Shown here: positions 1 to 7,340 of the stretch, piece by piece
Position numbering within the stretch: position 1 is the first letter of the stretch
How the letters are laid out: every line of letters begins with the position of its first letter
DNA from: Natrinema pallidum DSM 3751
GTDB taxonomy: Archaea > Halobacteriota > Halobacteria > Halobacteriales > Natrialbaceae
Assembly: GCF_000337615.1 (NCBI RefSeq)
Contig: NZ_AOII01000074.1
Coordinates: 1 to 32,812, forward strand
Direction of reading: 5' to 3'
Length of the DNA stretch: 32,812 nt
Position numbers and translations under genes: made by a program
The notes under the pieces: model-generated
Database searches by the model: none
What the model saw: the letters and a program-made list of their open reading frames with translations, nothing else
Told to the model about the DNA's origin: nothing

Positions 1-88
1 TCCTCCTGCGATTTCTGGGGGTAAACACATACAATTCCCCGATTTTGAACCTACTGTCCTCCTGCGATTTCTGGGGGTAAACACATAC
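1..88. repeat. Terminal repeat, probable mobile-element end (left)
   Basis: A 32-nt sequence beginning TCCTCCTGCG and ending AAACACATAC occurs twice (1-32 and 57-88), separated by a 24-nt spacer (33-56). Positions 33-88 are the exact reverse complement of 32727-32782 at the other end of the window, so the same sequence border faces inward on both sides. This is what is expected when a draft contig stops in copies of a multicopy element with conserved termini. I cannot name the element family. The extra outer copy (1-32) may be real or an assembly loop. Confidence 0.75.
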
Positions 89-108
89 GGTTGGCCTAAA
101 GCAATACG
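89..108 (+). promoter_or_regulatory. Remnant of a DtxR/Idr-type iron operator cut by the left repeat
   Basis: GGTTGGCCTAAA (89-100) matches the last 12 positions of the intact palindrome at 1662-1677 (GGTGAGCCTAAA) except for two central bases. The expected left TTTA is replaced by the end of the terminal repeat at position 88. An ATG follows 8 nt later at 109, comparable to the 5-nt spacing seen before the ATG at 1683. It is read as an operator half-site left after an insertion; the binding protein (a DtxR/Idr-family metalloregulator) is inferred from the palindrome type. Confidence 0.5.
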
Positions 109-297
109 ATGAACGAAATCGGGGACATCGACACACCGACTGGTCGACACCACCGACAATACGACACGCCGATCGTCCGCAGCGTGTCGCTCTCGAGATG
201 TTTGGCGTCCCCCGGAGACCATGGGGCGATAAACGGAAGACGGGACCGGGTTTCGCACACGATCCCAGTCGAACCGCTCGATGAGGGTCCGCGATGA
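109..297 (+). CDS. Small ORF of unknown function upstream of the permease
   Basis: This 62-codon ORF has no recognised family, signal peptide or membrane segment, and its composition (many Arg, His and Ser) is not typical of haloarchaeal proteins. Two things favour translation. Its ATG sits just after the operator remnant, where a leaderless start would be expected. Its TGA overlaps the permease ATG (ATGA at 294-297), which would allow coupling. It may instead be non-coding leader or the debris of a disrupted gene. Confidence 0.25.
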   Translation: MNEIGDIDTPTGRHHRQYDTPIVRSVSLSRCLASPGDHGAINGRRDRVSHTIPVEPLDEGPR

Positions 298-1424
298 GCG
301 GGGAACGCTCACGAATCGAGACGGATCGGACCGCGACATCGACGCGAAACGAGACACGGGTCGGTTGGCTCTTCGATCCGGCACTCCTCACGGTGGTACT
401 CGGTAGCCTCGCTATCGTCGTCGCTGGCGGACTGATCCAGGTGAGCTTCGGTGCGTACTCGATGACGTTCCTCGAGGCGTGGCGTGCGGTATTCAACCCG
501 AATGTCGTGTTCAATCCGCAGGCTTGGGACGCCTTCTTGCTGGGAGAGGCGATGCCAGAGATGAGTCAGGAAAGCCTCATCGTCTGGAACATTCGGCTTC
601 CCCGGGTCTTGGTTGGGGCCCTCGTCGGAATGAACCTCGGCGTTTCCGGGGCAATTTTCCAGGCCGTAACTCGGAACGAACTCGCGAGCCCGTTCATTCT
701 CGGTGTCTCTTCCGGTGCGGGATTGATGATCTTGCTAACGCTTGTCGTATTCGGGAGTCTGACGGCGTTTCTTCCGTTGATCGCCGCTCTGGGAGGTGCC
801 GGTGCCTTTCTCATCGTCTACGTGATCGCCTGGAAGAACGGAACGTCCCCGGTTCGGCTGGTCCTCGCAGGGGTGATCGTCGGGACGGTCTTCGGCTCGC
901 TTCAGACGGCGCTGTTTTTCTTCGCGGACGATATCGGCATCGTCCAGTCGGCCATCGCGTGGACCACGGGTTCGCTCACTGGGTCGGACTGGGAACAGGT
1001 CCGACTCGTGCTTCCGTGGACGGTCGTGGTCGTCTTGCTCTCCATCGCGGGGTCGCGCCAGATGAACGTCCTCCTCCTCGGCGAACGGACGGCGAAATCG
1101 CTGGGGATGTCGATCGAGAAGGTCCGGTTCGCGCTGTCCGGCGTCGCGGTCCTCGCGGCGGCGGCGAGCATCGCGGTCGCCGGCATCGTCGGATTCGTCG
1201 GTCTTATCGTCCCGCACATGGTCCGAAACCTCGTCGGGAGCGACTCGAAGAAGCTGATCGTCGGCTGTCTGTTCGTCGGGCCGGCGCTGATGGTCGGTGC
1301 CGACGTGGGCGCGCGACTCGCGCTGAGTCCGACCCAGGTCCCCGTCGGCATCGTCACCGGCCTCCTCGGTGGTCCGTACTTCCTCTATCTGATGCGAAAA
1401 CAGGAAAACATGGGTGAAATCTGA
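294..1424 (+). CDS. FecCD-family iron-siderophore ABC transporter permease
   Basis: This 376-aa polytopic membrane protein is of the BtuC/FecCD class, which forms the channel of ABC importers for ferric siderophores, haem or cobalamin. After a charged cytoplasmic N-terminus of about 25 residues there are roughly nine to ten hydrophobic helices. The family signature is clear near residues 100-140, with RLPRVLVGALVG, GAIFQAVTRN and ASPFILGVSSGA. The conserved GIVGFVGLIVPHMVR segment, part of the ATPase-coupling region, and the C-terminal PTQVPVGIVTGLLGGPYF motif are also present. Length is slightly above the usual 330-350 aa. It lies downstream of an operator remnant and upstream of three substrate-binding protein genes, which supports iron-siderophore import. 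The ATPase partner is missing here; only a fragment follows. Confidence 0.93.
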   Translation: MSGERSRIETDRTATSTRNETRVGWLFDPALLTVVLGSLAIVVAGGLIQVSFGAYSMTFLEAWRAVFNPNVVFNPQAWDAFLLGEAMPEMSQESLIVWNIRLPRVLVGALVGMNLGVSGAIFQAVTRNELASPFILGVSSGAGLMILLTLVVFGSLTAFLPLIAALGGAGAFLIVYVIAWKNGTSPVRLVLAGVIVGTVFGSLQTALFFFADDIGIVQSAIAWTTGSLTGSDWEQVRLVLPWTVVVVLLSIAGSRQMNVLLLGERTAKSLGMSIEKVRFALSGVAVLAAAASIAVAGIVGFVGLIVPHMVRNLVGSDSKKLIVGCLFVGPALMVGADVGARLALSPTQVPVGIVTGLLGGPYFLYLMRKQENMGEI

Positions 1425-1428
1425 CGGT

Positions 1429-1609
1429 GAACGGATGTCGGGCGAGCAGCACCAACGGATCGCCTGGCCGAGGCTTCCCTTCGAACCCCGCCGGCCGGAC
1501 GACGCTGGTACGTGCCCAAAACGTGCGAACTGTCCGGAAAGTCGACACGGTCGTTTCGCTGGCAGACGGACGGGTCATCGAGCGAAACACCACGCTGCTC
1601 GCGGCGTAG
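1429..1609 (+). pseudogene. Remnant of an ABC transporter ATP-binding protein
   Basis: Two pieces of an ABC ATPase lie in different frames immediately after the permease stop. From 1435 one frame reads MSGEQHQRIAWPRLPFEP, which resembles the ABC signature (SGGEQQRIAIARAL...). The next frame, ending at the TAG at 1609, reads TVRKVDTVVSLADGRVIER, which resembles the C-terminal strand-loop (aDrvvsLaDGRVve). The Walker A half, Walker B and H-loop are absent, so an internal deletion plus frameshift is implied. The tail looks closer to LolD/MacB-type ATPases than to FecE, but the piece is too short to assign. It cannot encode a working ATPase. Confidence 0.6.
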
Positions 1610-1627
1610 CCGATTGCGAACCACTGG

Positions 1628-1682
1628 TTTAGGACATCCTAAAACAGAGAGCTTATTAGTTTTTAGGTGAGCCTAAACCCTA
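1628..1682 (+). promoter_or_regulatory. Iron-responsive promoter with two DtxR/Idr-like palindromes
   Basis: The first box, TTTAGGACATCCTAAA (1628-1643), has perfect 7-nt arms around CA. The second box, TTTAGGTGAGCCTAAA (1662-1677), has 6-nt arms. An AT-rich TATA-like stretch (about 1652-1660) lies between them, some 25-30 nt before the ATG at 1683, so the transcript is probably leaderless. Box 2 would cover the transcription start, the expected place for repression by an iron-loaded DtxR-family regulator. The identity of the regulator is inferred. Confidence 0.72.
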
Positions 1683-2873
1683 ATGGGAGACGAAACGAGA
1701 CGCGGGCCACCGACGCGCAGAGATACACTAAAATACGGCATGACGCTCACAGCCGGTGTCACCCTCTCGGGATGTTCGGACCTAGCCGGTCAGGGCAAGG
1801 GGGACGGGACCGCGGGACCGTCCAGCAGCGGTTCGTATTCGGTCACGATGGCTCCGATGGGAGCCGTCGAGTTCGACTCGCCGCCAGTGAGCATATTCAC
1901 GCGACTGACCCATCTGGCGGGAATGGCGTTCGCCCTCGGACGTGGGGACGACGTGAACGCGATGCACGCGCCCGAGTACTACGATCAGTTGTGGGCCCAA
2001 TTCACTGACCGACTACCCGGTGTGACGGTGGATTGGAGCGGGTTGTACTCGTCCTGGGACCCGGACAAGGAGACTCTCTACCAGCTCGACAGCGATGTTC
2101 ACCTCGCCGACCCGGCGAGCGTGGACGCCCTCGATAGCTGGGACACCGAGGACATCGCTGAGGTACGAGACCGCATTTCACCGTGGTTCGGTAACAAATT
2201 CAGCGATAGACGTGACCAGCCGCCAGCCGACTGGGTCGACCGCTACCAGTATTACACCCTCTGGGAGATGTTCGAGAAGGTCGCAACAGTATTCCGGGAG
2301 GAGTCGCGGTACGAGGCGCTCTCGACGATCCACACGAACCTGCTGGAGACGATCGAAGAAAACCTTCCCCCGGAACGCGACCGGCCGACCGCGGTGCTGG
2401 CTGGGTTCAGCGATATCGAGAGTCCGTACGTTTACACTGTTGATACGCCCGGCTTCCTGACCGCACATGTCCGTCCGCTCGCGCCGACCGATGGCTTCGG
2501 TGACGAGGTTTCCTCCGGTGACGCAGTCGACATGGAGATGCTACTCGAGGCGGATCCGGACGTCATCTTCGTACTGGGCGGGATGCACCCAGAAACGGAG
2601 ATGCCCAGGATTCGAGCAGGGTTACGGACCCACGCTGTCGGACAGCAACTCTCCGCGGTCGACGCCGGTCGAGTCTACGCCCAGGGGGCGCGGTATCAAG
2701 GGCCGATCCTGAACCTGTTCCAACTCGAGATGACGGCCAAACAGCTCTATCCAGAGCACTTCGGCGAGTGGCCGGCCTATACTGAGGGGCCGTATCCAGA
2801 GATTCCCGCGGACGAACAGTTGTTCGATCGACAAGCGGTTGCCGATATCATCACTGGAGGCAGCAACGCATGA
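1683..2873 (+). CDS. Iron-siderophore ABC transporter substrate-binding lipoprotein (paralogue 1)
   Basis: This 396-aa secreted binding protein is of the FepB/TroA-like class. The N-terminus has a twin-arginine motif (TRRDTLKYG, Arg12-Arg13), a hydrophobic stretch and the lipobox LSGC with Cys31. It is therefore expected to be Tat-exported and lipid-anchored on the outer face of the membrane, where it hands a ferric chelate to a FecCD permease. The mature part opens with SYSVTMAPMGAVEF and contains DPDVIFVLGG, RVYAQGARYQGPILNLFQ and the terminal LFDRQAVADIITGG, all shared with the next two genes. The start at 1683 is fixed by the operator/TATA spacing. It overlaps the next gene by ATGA. It is the most divergent of the three paralogues, with an extra loop near the C-terminus (about residues 362-376). 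Confidence 0.88.
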   Translation: MGDETRRGPPTRRDTLKYGMTLTAGVTLSGCSDLAGQGKGDGTAGPSSSGSYSVTMAPMGAVEFDSPPVSIFTRLTHLAGMAFALGRGDDVNAMHAPEYYDQLWAQFTDRLPGVTVDWSGLYSSWDPDKETLYQLDSDVHLADPASVDALDSWDTEDIAEVRDRISPWFGNKFSDRRDQPPADWVDRYQYYTLWEMFEKVATVFREESRYEALSTIHTNLLETIEENLPPERDRPTAVLAGFSDIESPYVYTVDTPGFLTAHVRPLAPTDGFGDEVSSGDAVDMEMLLEADPDVIFVLGGMHPETEMPRIRAGLRTHAVGQQLSAVDAGRVYAQGARYQGPILNLFQLEMTAKQLYPEHFGEWPAYTEGPYPEIPADEQLFDRQAVADIITGGSNA

Positions 2874-4036
2874 CCGACGAAAACGAGAGCACGACCGCGG
2901 CACCGACGCGCAGAGACGCACTACAATACGGCGGGGCGCTCGTGACCGGCGTTTCCCTTGCGGGCTGTTCGGACCTCGTTGGCCAGAGCGAACAGCCTGA
3001 CCCATCCACGAACGGCTTACACTCGGTGACGATGGAACCGATGGGCGAGGTGACGTTCGAATCCGTCCCGACGAAATGGGTTCCGTACGGCGGGGATTAC
3101 GCCGATATGGGCGTTGCGCTGGGGCAGGCGGACGGAATGACCGGGATCGGTCAGGCCGGTGAGTACGATACAGATATCTATGACGAACTCCCGGGTGTGA
3201 GCGTCGATCGCGAGCGGATCGGGACGAACGACTTGGTCGAGGCGGGGATGGACAAAGAACTGTTCTACGAGATGGACAACGATGTCCACGTCATCGACAC
3301 TGGAATGCTACGCAACTGGTTCGACTGGGAGCAATCCGATATCGACGAAGTCAGCGAAGCCGTCGGCCCGTTCGTCGGGAACATGATTTTCAGACAGTCC
3401 GACAGTTGGCACGAATACCGATACTACACGCTGTACCAGGCGTTCGAAAAGATGGCGACACTGTTCCAGGAAAGAGAGCGGTTCGAGGCTCTCAAACGAC
3501 TCCACGACGAGTTTATCGCCGACGTTCAGTCGCGACTTCCGCCCGCGGACGAGCGCCCGACCGTTCTTCTGACGTACGAAGGAACGGACGAACCCGAAAC
3601 GTTCTCGCCCTACCGACTCGATGATACGGGAACGAGCAAAAAGCAGTGGAACGACCTCGGCGTTACGGACGCGCTCACCGGGACCGGCATCGAGAATCTT
3701 AGCACCGAGAACCGCAGCGAGCTCGATTACGAGATCCTTCTCGAGATCGATCCCGATGTCCTCCTCGTTCGCGGGCACGAACAAAAGTCGGCGTCGGCGT
3801 TCCGCGAAACGGTCCTCGAGTACATGCGAGACCACCCCATCGCTACTGAACTGACAGCCGTCAGGAACGGCCGTGTCTATCGGGGCGGGTATCTCCGTCA
3901 GGGACCGATCCACAATCTCTTCCTGACCGAACGCGGGGCGAAACAACTCTACCCGGACACGTTCGGCGACATCACCAGTGGGAACGACCTGTTCGACCGC
4001 CAGGCGGTCGCGGATATCATCACGGGGGCACAGTGA
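2870..4036 (+). CDS. Iron-siderophore ABC transporter substrate-binding lipoprotein (paralogue 2)
   Basis: This 388-aa protein is homologous along its whole length to its two neighbours. The Tat motif PTRRDALQYG (Arg14-Arg15) and lipobox LAGC (Cys33) mark it as an exported lipoprotein. The mature domain has the shared opening HSVTMEPMGEVTFE, the segment YYTLYQAFEKMATLFQE, the DPDVLLVRG strand and the ending LFDRQAVADIITGAQ. Its ATG overlaps the upstream stop (ATGA, 2870-2873), so the two are translationally coupled. Within the trio it is closer to paralogue 3 than to paralogue 1: both have W-V-P-Y and GDYADMGVALGQ segments that paralogue 1 lacks. The ligand is unknown; a ferric siderophore is inferred from family and operator. 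Confidence 0.88.
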   Translation: MTDENESTTAAPTRRDALQYGGALVTGVSLAGCSDLVGQSEQPDPSTNGLHSVTMEPMGEVTFESVPTKWVPYGGDYADMGVALGQADGMTGIGQAGEYDTDIYDELPGVSVDRERIGTNDLVEAGMDKELFYEMDNDVHVIDTGMLRNWFDWEQSDIDEVSEAVGPFVGNMIFRQSDSWHEYRYYTLYQAFEKMATLFQERERFEALKRLHDEFIADVQSRLPPADERPTVLLTYEGTDEPETFSPYRLDDTGTSKKQWNDLGVTDALTGTGIENLSTENRSELDYEILLEIDPDVLLVRGHEQKSASAFRETVLEYMRDHPIATELTAVRNGRVYRGGYLRQGPIHNLFLTERGAKQLYPDTFGDITSGNDLFDRQAVADIITGAQ

Positions 4037-4221
4037 ATGCGCGCTCGAGAGTGGGCGATTACAGGGGCCGTCTGCGAGCCGAAAGAGTCGTCTCGAGCCC
4101 GCACGCGTTCGGAATCGCGGGTCCTCTCGGACGGAAAGAGCGGCAACCGTTCCGCCTCCGTGGGGCCACACGGGGGTTCGAGTACCAGCGGGACGGACAT
4201 CGGTAATGGAGAGAGCGATCT

Positions 4222-5355
4222 ATGAGAGAGACCGACGATACGACTGCGGGGCCGACGCGCAGAGATGCACTGGAATACGGCGGCACCGTCCTCGGCGGCG
4301 GACTGCTTGCCGGCTGTACGGGCGATCCGGGAACGGAGTCACCCGCGGACACGGACGGATCGTATTCGGTGACGATGGAGCCCGTCGGTACCGTCGAGTT
4401 CGACGCGGTTCCCGAAACGTGGGTCCCCTACACGGGTGATTACGCGGACATGGGCGTCGCACTCGGCCAGGGCGATGGACTGGCAGCCGTCGGCGTCCAC
4501 GCTCGGTTCGCATCACACGTCTACGAAGAGCTACCGGGCGTCTCCGTCGACGAGAACGACCTCATCGAACTCTATCGGGACGGCACTGGCAAGGAAATCT
4601 TCTACGAACTCGGGGCCGACGTCCACCTCATCGACCCGAACTTCATGGTAAACCGCCTCCAGTGGAGTCAAACCGACATTGACGAGATCCGAGAGACAGT
4701 CGCGCCGTTCGTCGGTAACACGATCTTCTCTCGCGCCTACGACTGGCACGACTACACGGCGTACACGATGTACGAGGCGTTCGAAACGGTCGCAGACGTG
4801 TTCCAAGAGCAGGCACGGTACGAGGCCTTCAAGCAGTATCACGACGACGTGCTCGCGGCCGTTCGAGCACGGATTCCGGATGAAACGCCGAACATCGCGG
4901 TTCTCTACCCGGCCGAGGTGCCGCCGGAATCGTTCTACCCGTACCTGATCGGCTCCGGGACGCAGTCCAAACACTGGAACGACCTGAACGTCGGAGACAG
5001 TCTCGCTCGGAACGGCATCACGGACGCGCAGGCTGGCGGGGGCATCATCGACTACGAAACGCTGTTGGAGATCGATCCGGACGCCATCGCGATCAGGATG
5101 CAAGGCGAAATTACGCAGGCGTACTTCGACGACGAGATCGTCTCACACCTCCGGAACCACGACGTCGCGAGCGAGTTGCGGGCGGTCCAAAACGACCGCG
5201 TCATTTACGGCGGCCTGACCTACCAGGGGCCGATCATCCACCTCTTCCAGCTCGAGCGAGCGGCTCGTGACCTCTACCCCGAGGAGTTCGGGAACGAACG
5301 GCTGTTCGACCGCCAACGGGTCGCGGATATCGTCACCGGAGCGTTCGAACGATGA
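4222..5355 (+). CDS. Iron-siderophore ABC transporter substrate-binding lipoprotein (paralogue 3)
   Basis: This is the 377-aa third tandem paralogue. It has the Tat motif PTRRDALEYG (Arg13-Arg14), lipobox LAGC (Cys32), opening SYSVTMEPVGTVEFD, middle segment YTMYEAFETVADVFQE and ending LFDRQRVADIVTGAF. A purine-rich GGAGAG at 4207-4212 lies a suitable distance before the ATG, fitting a leadered internal gene; a 185-nt gap with no recognisable gene separates it from paralogue 2. Its stop overlaps the ATG of the FAD protein gene (ATGA, 5352-5355), linking chelate capture to a likely redox step. The ligand is unknown. Confidence 0.87.
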   Translation: MRETDDTTAGPTRRDALEYGGTVLGGGLLAGCTGDPGTESPADTDGSYSVTMEPVGTVEFDAVPETWVPYTGDYADMGVALGQGDGLAAVGVHARFASHVYEELPGVSVDENDLIELYRDGTGKEIFYELGADVHLIDPNFMVNRLQWSQTDIDEIRETVAPFVGNTIFSRAYDWHDYTAYTMYEAFETVADVFQEQARYEAFKQYHDDVLAAVRARIPDETPNIAVLYPAEVPPESFYPYLIGSGTQSKHWNDLNVGDSLARNGITDAQAGGGIIDYETLLEIDPDAIAIRMQGEITQAYFDDEIVSHLRNHDVASELRAVQNDRVIYGGLTYQGPIIHLFQLERAARDLYPEEFGNERLFDRQRVADIVTGAFER

Positions 5356-6260
5356 GGTCGTCGGAGACGGGCCACCGCGAGGAGGCGTTCGATCACGATG
5401 TCGTCGTGGTCGGCGGCGGTCCCGCGGGCTGTGCAGCCGGCGTCTTCACCGCCCGATACGGCCTGGACACGGTCGTCTTCGACCGCGGGCGGTCCTCGAT
5501 TCGGCGCTGCGCCTACCTCGAGAACTATCTCGGCTTCCCGGCGGGGATCGACATCGAGACGCTGTCCGGACTGATACACGACCACGCCGAGCAAGCGGGA
5601 TGTGAGATCGTCGCCGACCTCGTCGAGTCACTCGAGCGCGCCGAGGATCAGCAGGGGTTCCGCGTTCGCACGCAGGACGGGGACCGGGTCACCGCTCGGC
5701 GGGTGATCGCGGCGACGCGCTACGACGGCGAGTACATGCGCGGGCTCGACGACGAGACGGCGATGTTCGAGACGTTCGAGTACGACGGCGAGGAACGCGA
5801 GCACTTCGACAAGAGCTACGCCGAGCGCGACGGGACCACGCCGGTCGACGGGCTCTTCGTCGCATCACCGTACGGAGAGACCGGCTACCAGGCGAGTATG
5901 GCCGCCGGTCGCGGCACGCGCGTGGGCATCACCGTCGTCGAGGCCGTTCGACGAGAGCGGGGCTACCCCGACCCGATAGCGAACCACTACGATTGGATGC
6001 GTCGAGCGGCGGAACTCGACGACGAGCGGAGCGACCGCGAGCAGTTGGGCGAGCGCTTCGACGAGCGATTGCCCGACGATCACGACCTCGAGGCGGCGCG
6101 ACTCGCCGAACTCCGTGATCGGGAGGTCGATCGCAGGCTCGCGACGCATCTCTCGGCGGACGAGATCGAGCGCCGGACTGAACGCGGGCAGAAACGACTG
6201 CTCGAGCACATCGACGACGACCTGATCCGGCAGGCGGCACGGGAAATCGAGGGCGAGTGA
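5352..6260 (+). CDS. Thioredoxin-reductase-like FAD-dependent oxidoreductase
   Basis: This 302-aa soluble flavoprotein has the dinucleotide-binding motif VVVVGGGPAGCAAG (residues 17-30) and the C-terminal FAD-binding segment PVDGLFVASPYGETGYQASM (about 184-203), both of the thioredoxin-reductase type. Two normal parts are missing: the CxxC redox-active pair, and the separate NADPH-binding Rossmann insert, since only about 60 residues separate the FAD half-domains. The last roughly 90 residues form a highly charged, probably helical extension. Translational coupling to a siderophore-binding protein suggests, but does not prove, a role in reducing imported ferric chelates. The electron donor is unclear; the Rieske protein encoded next is a candidate partner. 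Confidence 0.75.
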   Translation: MRSSETGHREEAFDHDVVVVGGGPAGCAAGVFTARYGLDTVVFDRGRSSIRRCAYLENYLGFPAGIDIETLSGLIHDHAEQAGCEIVADLVESLERAEDQQGFRVRTQDGDRVTARRVIAATRYDGEYMRGLDDETAMFETFEYDGEEREHFDKSYAERDGTTPVDGLFVASPYGETGYQASMAAGRGTRVGITVVEAVRRERGYPDPIANHYDWMRRAAELDDERSDREQLGERFDERLPDDHDLEAARLAELRDREVDRRLATHLSADEIERRTERGQKRLLEHIDDDLIRQAAREIEGE

Positions 6261-6333
6261 GCGACCGAAGCCGGGTCGTCGTGGTGTGTCGCCGGGACCG
6301 TTTTCTGTTGGACGCCCGTACTGTTCGCTCGAG

Positions 6334-6798
6334 ATGAACGACCGGACGCGACTCACGACCGTCGAGACGGTCTACGAGAACCGATCGTGGCTGTTTACGG
6401 TTCGGGATCAGTACGGCGAACCCGACGAAGCGATCCTCGTCCCCTGCGAGGGCAGCGACGGGCGCGGCTCCACGAGTAGTCAATCAGGGGCTGATGACGG
6501 TGTCAAAGCGTGGATCAACCGCTGTACGCACGAGGCGCAGCGGTTCGATACGGGTCGCGGGGTCGCAATGCGCGACGGCCAGCTCATCTGTCCGAAACAC
6601 GGCTCGATGTTTGACTCCTGCTCGGGCTACTGCGACAACGGCGAGGCGGCCGACACGACGCTGCCGTCGATCGAGATCACTGTCGACGACGGGATCGTCT
6701 ATCTGACCGACGGCGACGTGAGCTTCGCTCATGAGGGTGGCATCGACGGCGGAGACGATGACGACGATCCCGCGTCGACATCGCATATCGGGTTCTGA
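6334..6798 (+). CDS. Rieske [2Fe-2S] domain protein
   Basis: This is a 154-aa soluble Rieske-type ferredoxin. The cluster ligands are visible as CTH (Cys64, His66) and CPKHGSMFD (Cys86, His89). Two further cysteines, Cys96 and Cys100, follow the second box. A Ser/Gly/Asp-rich insert lies at about residues 39-56 and an acidic tail (GGDDDDDP) at the C-terminus. The ATG at 6334 is preferred over one 48 nt upstream because it begins the conserved fold. It lies 73 nt after the FAD protein gene on the same strand, consistent with an electron-transfer role in the iron locus, although it could also belong to a ring-hydroxylating or nitrite-reductase-like system encoded elsewhere. Confidence 0.87.
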   Translation: MNDRTRLTTVETVYENRSWLFTVRDQYGEPDEAILVPCEGSDGRGSTSSQSGADDGVKAWINRCTHEAQRFDTGRGVAMRDGQLICPKHGSMFDSCSGYCDNGEAADTTLPSIEITVDDGIVYLTDGDVSFAHEGGIDGGDDDDDPASTSHIGF

Positions 6799-6876
6799 TC
6801 GGATCGATACCAACGGCTCGAGCGGTACCGTCGGCGTCAAACAGGGCTTTTCACTCACCGCGGGCTGGTTCGACGT

Positions 6877-7278
6877 ATGGACAAACGAACTGTCTCGAGC
6901 GGTACCGAGTGGGAACCACAGGTCGGATACTCCCGTGCCGTCCGCGCCGGCTCGCAGGTCCACGTCTCAGGGACGACGGCGACCGACAAGGACGGAGCCG
7001 TCGTCGCACCCGGCGATCCGTACGCCCAGACCGTCCGAGCGCTCGAGATCGTCGAGGATGCGCTCGAAGAGGCGGGCGCGACGCTCGAGGACGTGGTCCG
7101 CACGCGGCTCTTCGTGACGGACATCGACGACTGGGAAGCGATCGGCGAGGCCCACGGCGAGTTCTTCGCCGACGGTCGTCCCGCCTGCAGCATGGTCGAG
7201 GTCCAGCGGTTGATCGAGCCGGAGCACGTGGTCGAGATCGAGGCGGTAGCAGTCGTCGACGAGCAACGAGACGGGTAG
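6877..7278 (+). CDS. RidA (YjgF/YER057c/UK114) family protein
   Basis: This is a 133-aa single-domain protein of the RidA superfamily. Family features are the SGTTATDKDG segment, PYAQTVRALEIVEDALEEAGATLEDVVRTRLFVTDI, and the terminal VEIEAVAVVDE. True RidA enzymes hydrolyse reactive enamine/imine intermediates using an Arg in the PARSCVEV motif (Arg105 in Escherichia coli). Here the aligned sequence is PACSMVEV, with Cys104 in place of Arg, so it probably belongs to a non-RidA subfamily of unknown activity. A weak TATA-like CTTTTCAC about 27 nt upstream suggests its own leaderless transcript. Confidence 0.88.
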   Translation: MDKRTVSSGTEWEPQVGYSRAVRAGSQVHVSGTTATDKDGAVVAPGDPYAQTVRALEIVEDALEEAGATLEDVVRTRLFVTDIDDWEAIGEAHGEFFADGRPACSMVEVQRLIEPEHVVEIEAVAVVDEQRDG

Positions 7279-7340
7279 GTCGGCACCGGTTCGGCCGTCG
7301 TCTCGAAAGGGTATTCCGGGCGCTGGCAGTACGACCGCCT

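Noticed and set aside
1-88. Two 32-nt repeats with a 24-nt spacer, resembling a small CRISPR array
   Set aside because: The spacer recurs with the repeat at the other end of the window, the repeat does not look like haloarchaeal CRISPR repeats, and no cas gene is present. A mobile-element terminus explains it better.
4037-4225. 62-codon ORF and a GGTTCGAGT tRNA T-loop-like motif between binding-protein genes 2 and 3
   Set aside because: The ORF has no family features and poor composition. The T-loop-like motif lacks the closing C61 pairing and no cloverleaf can be built around it.
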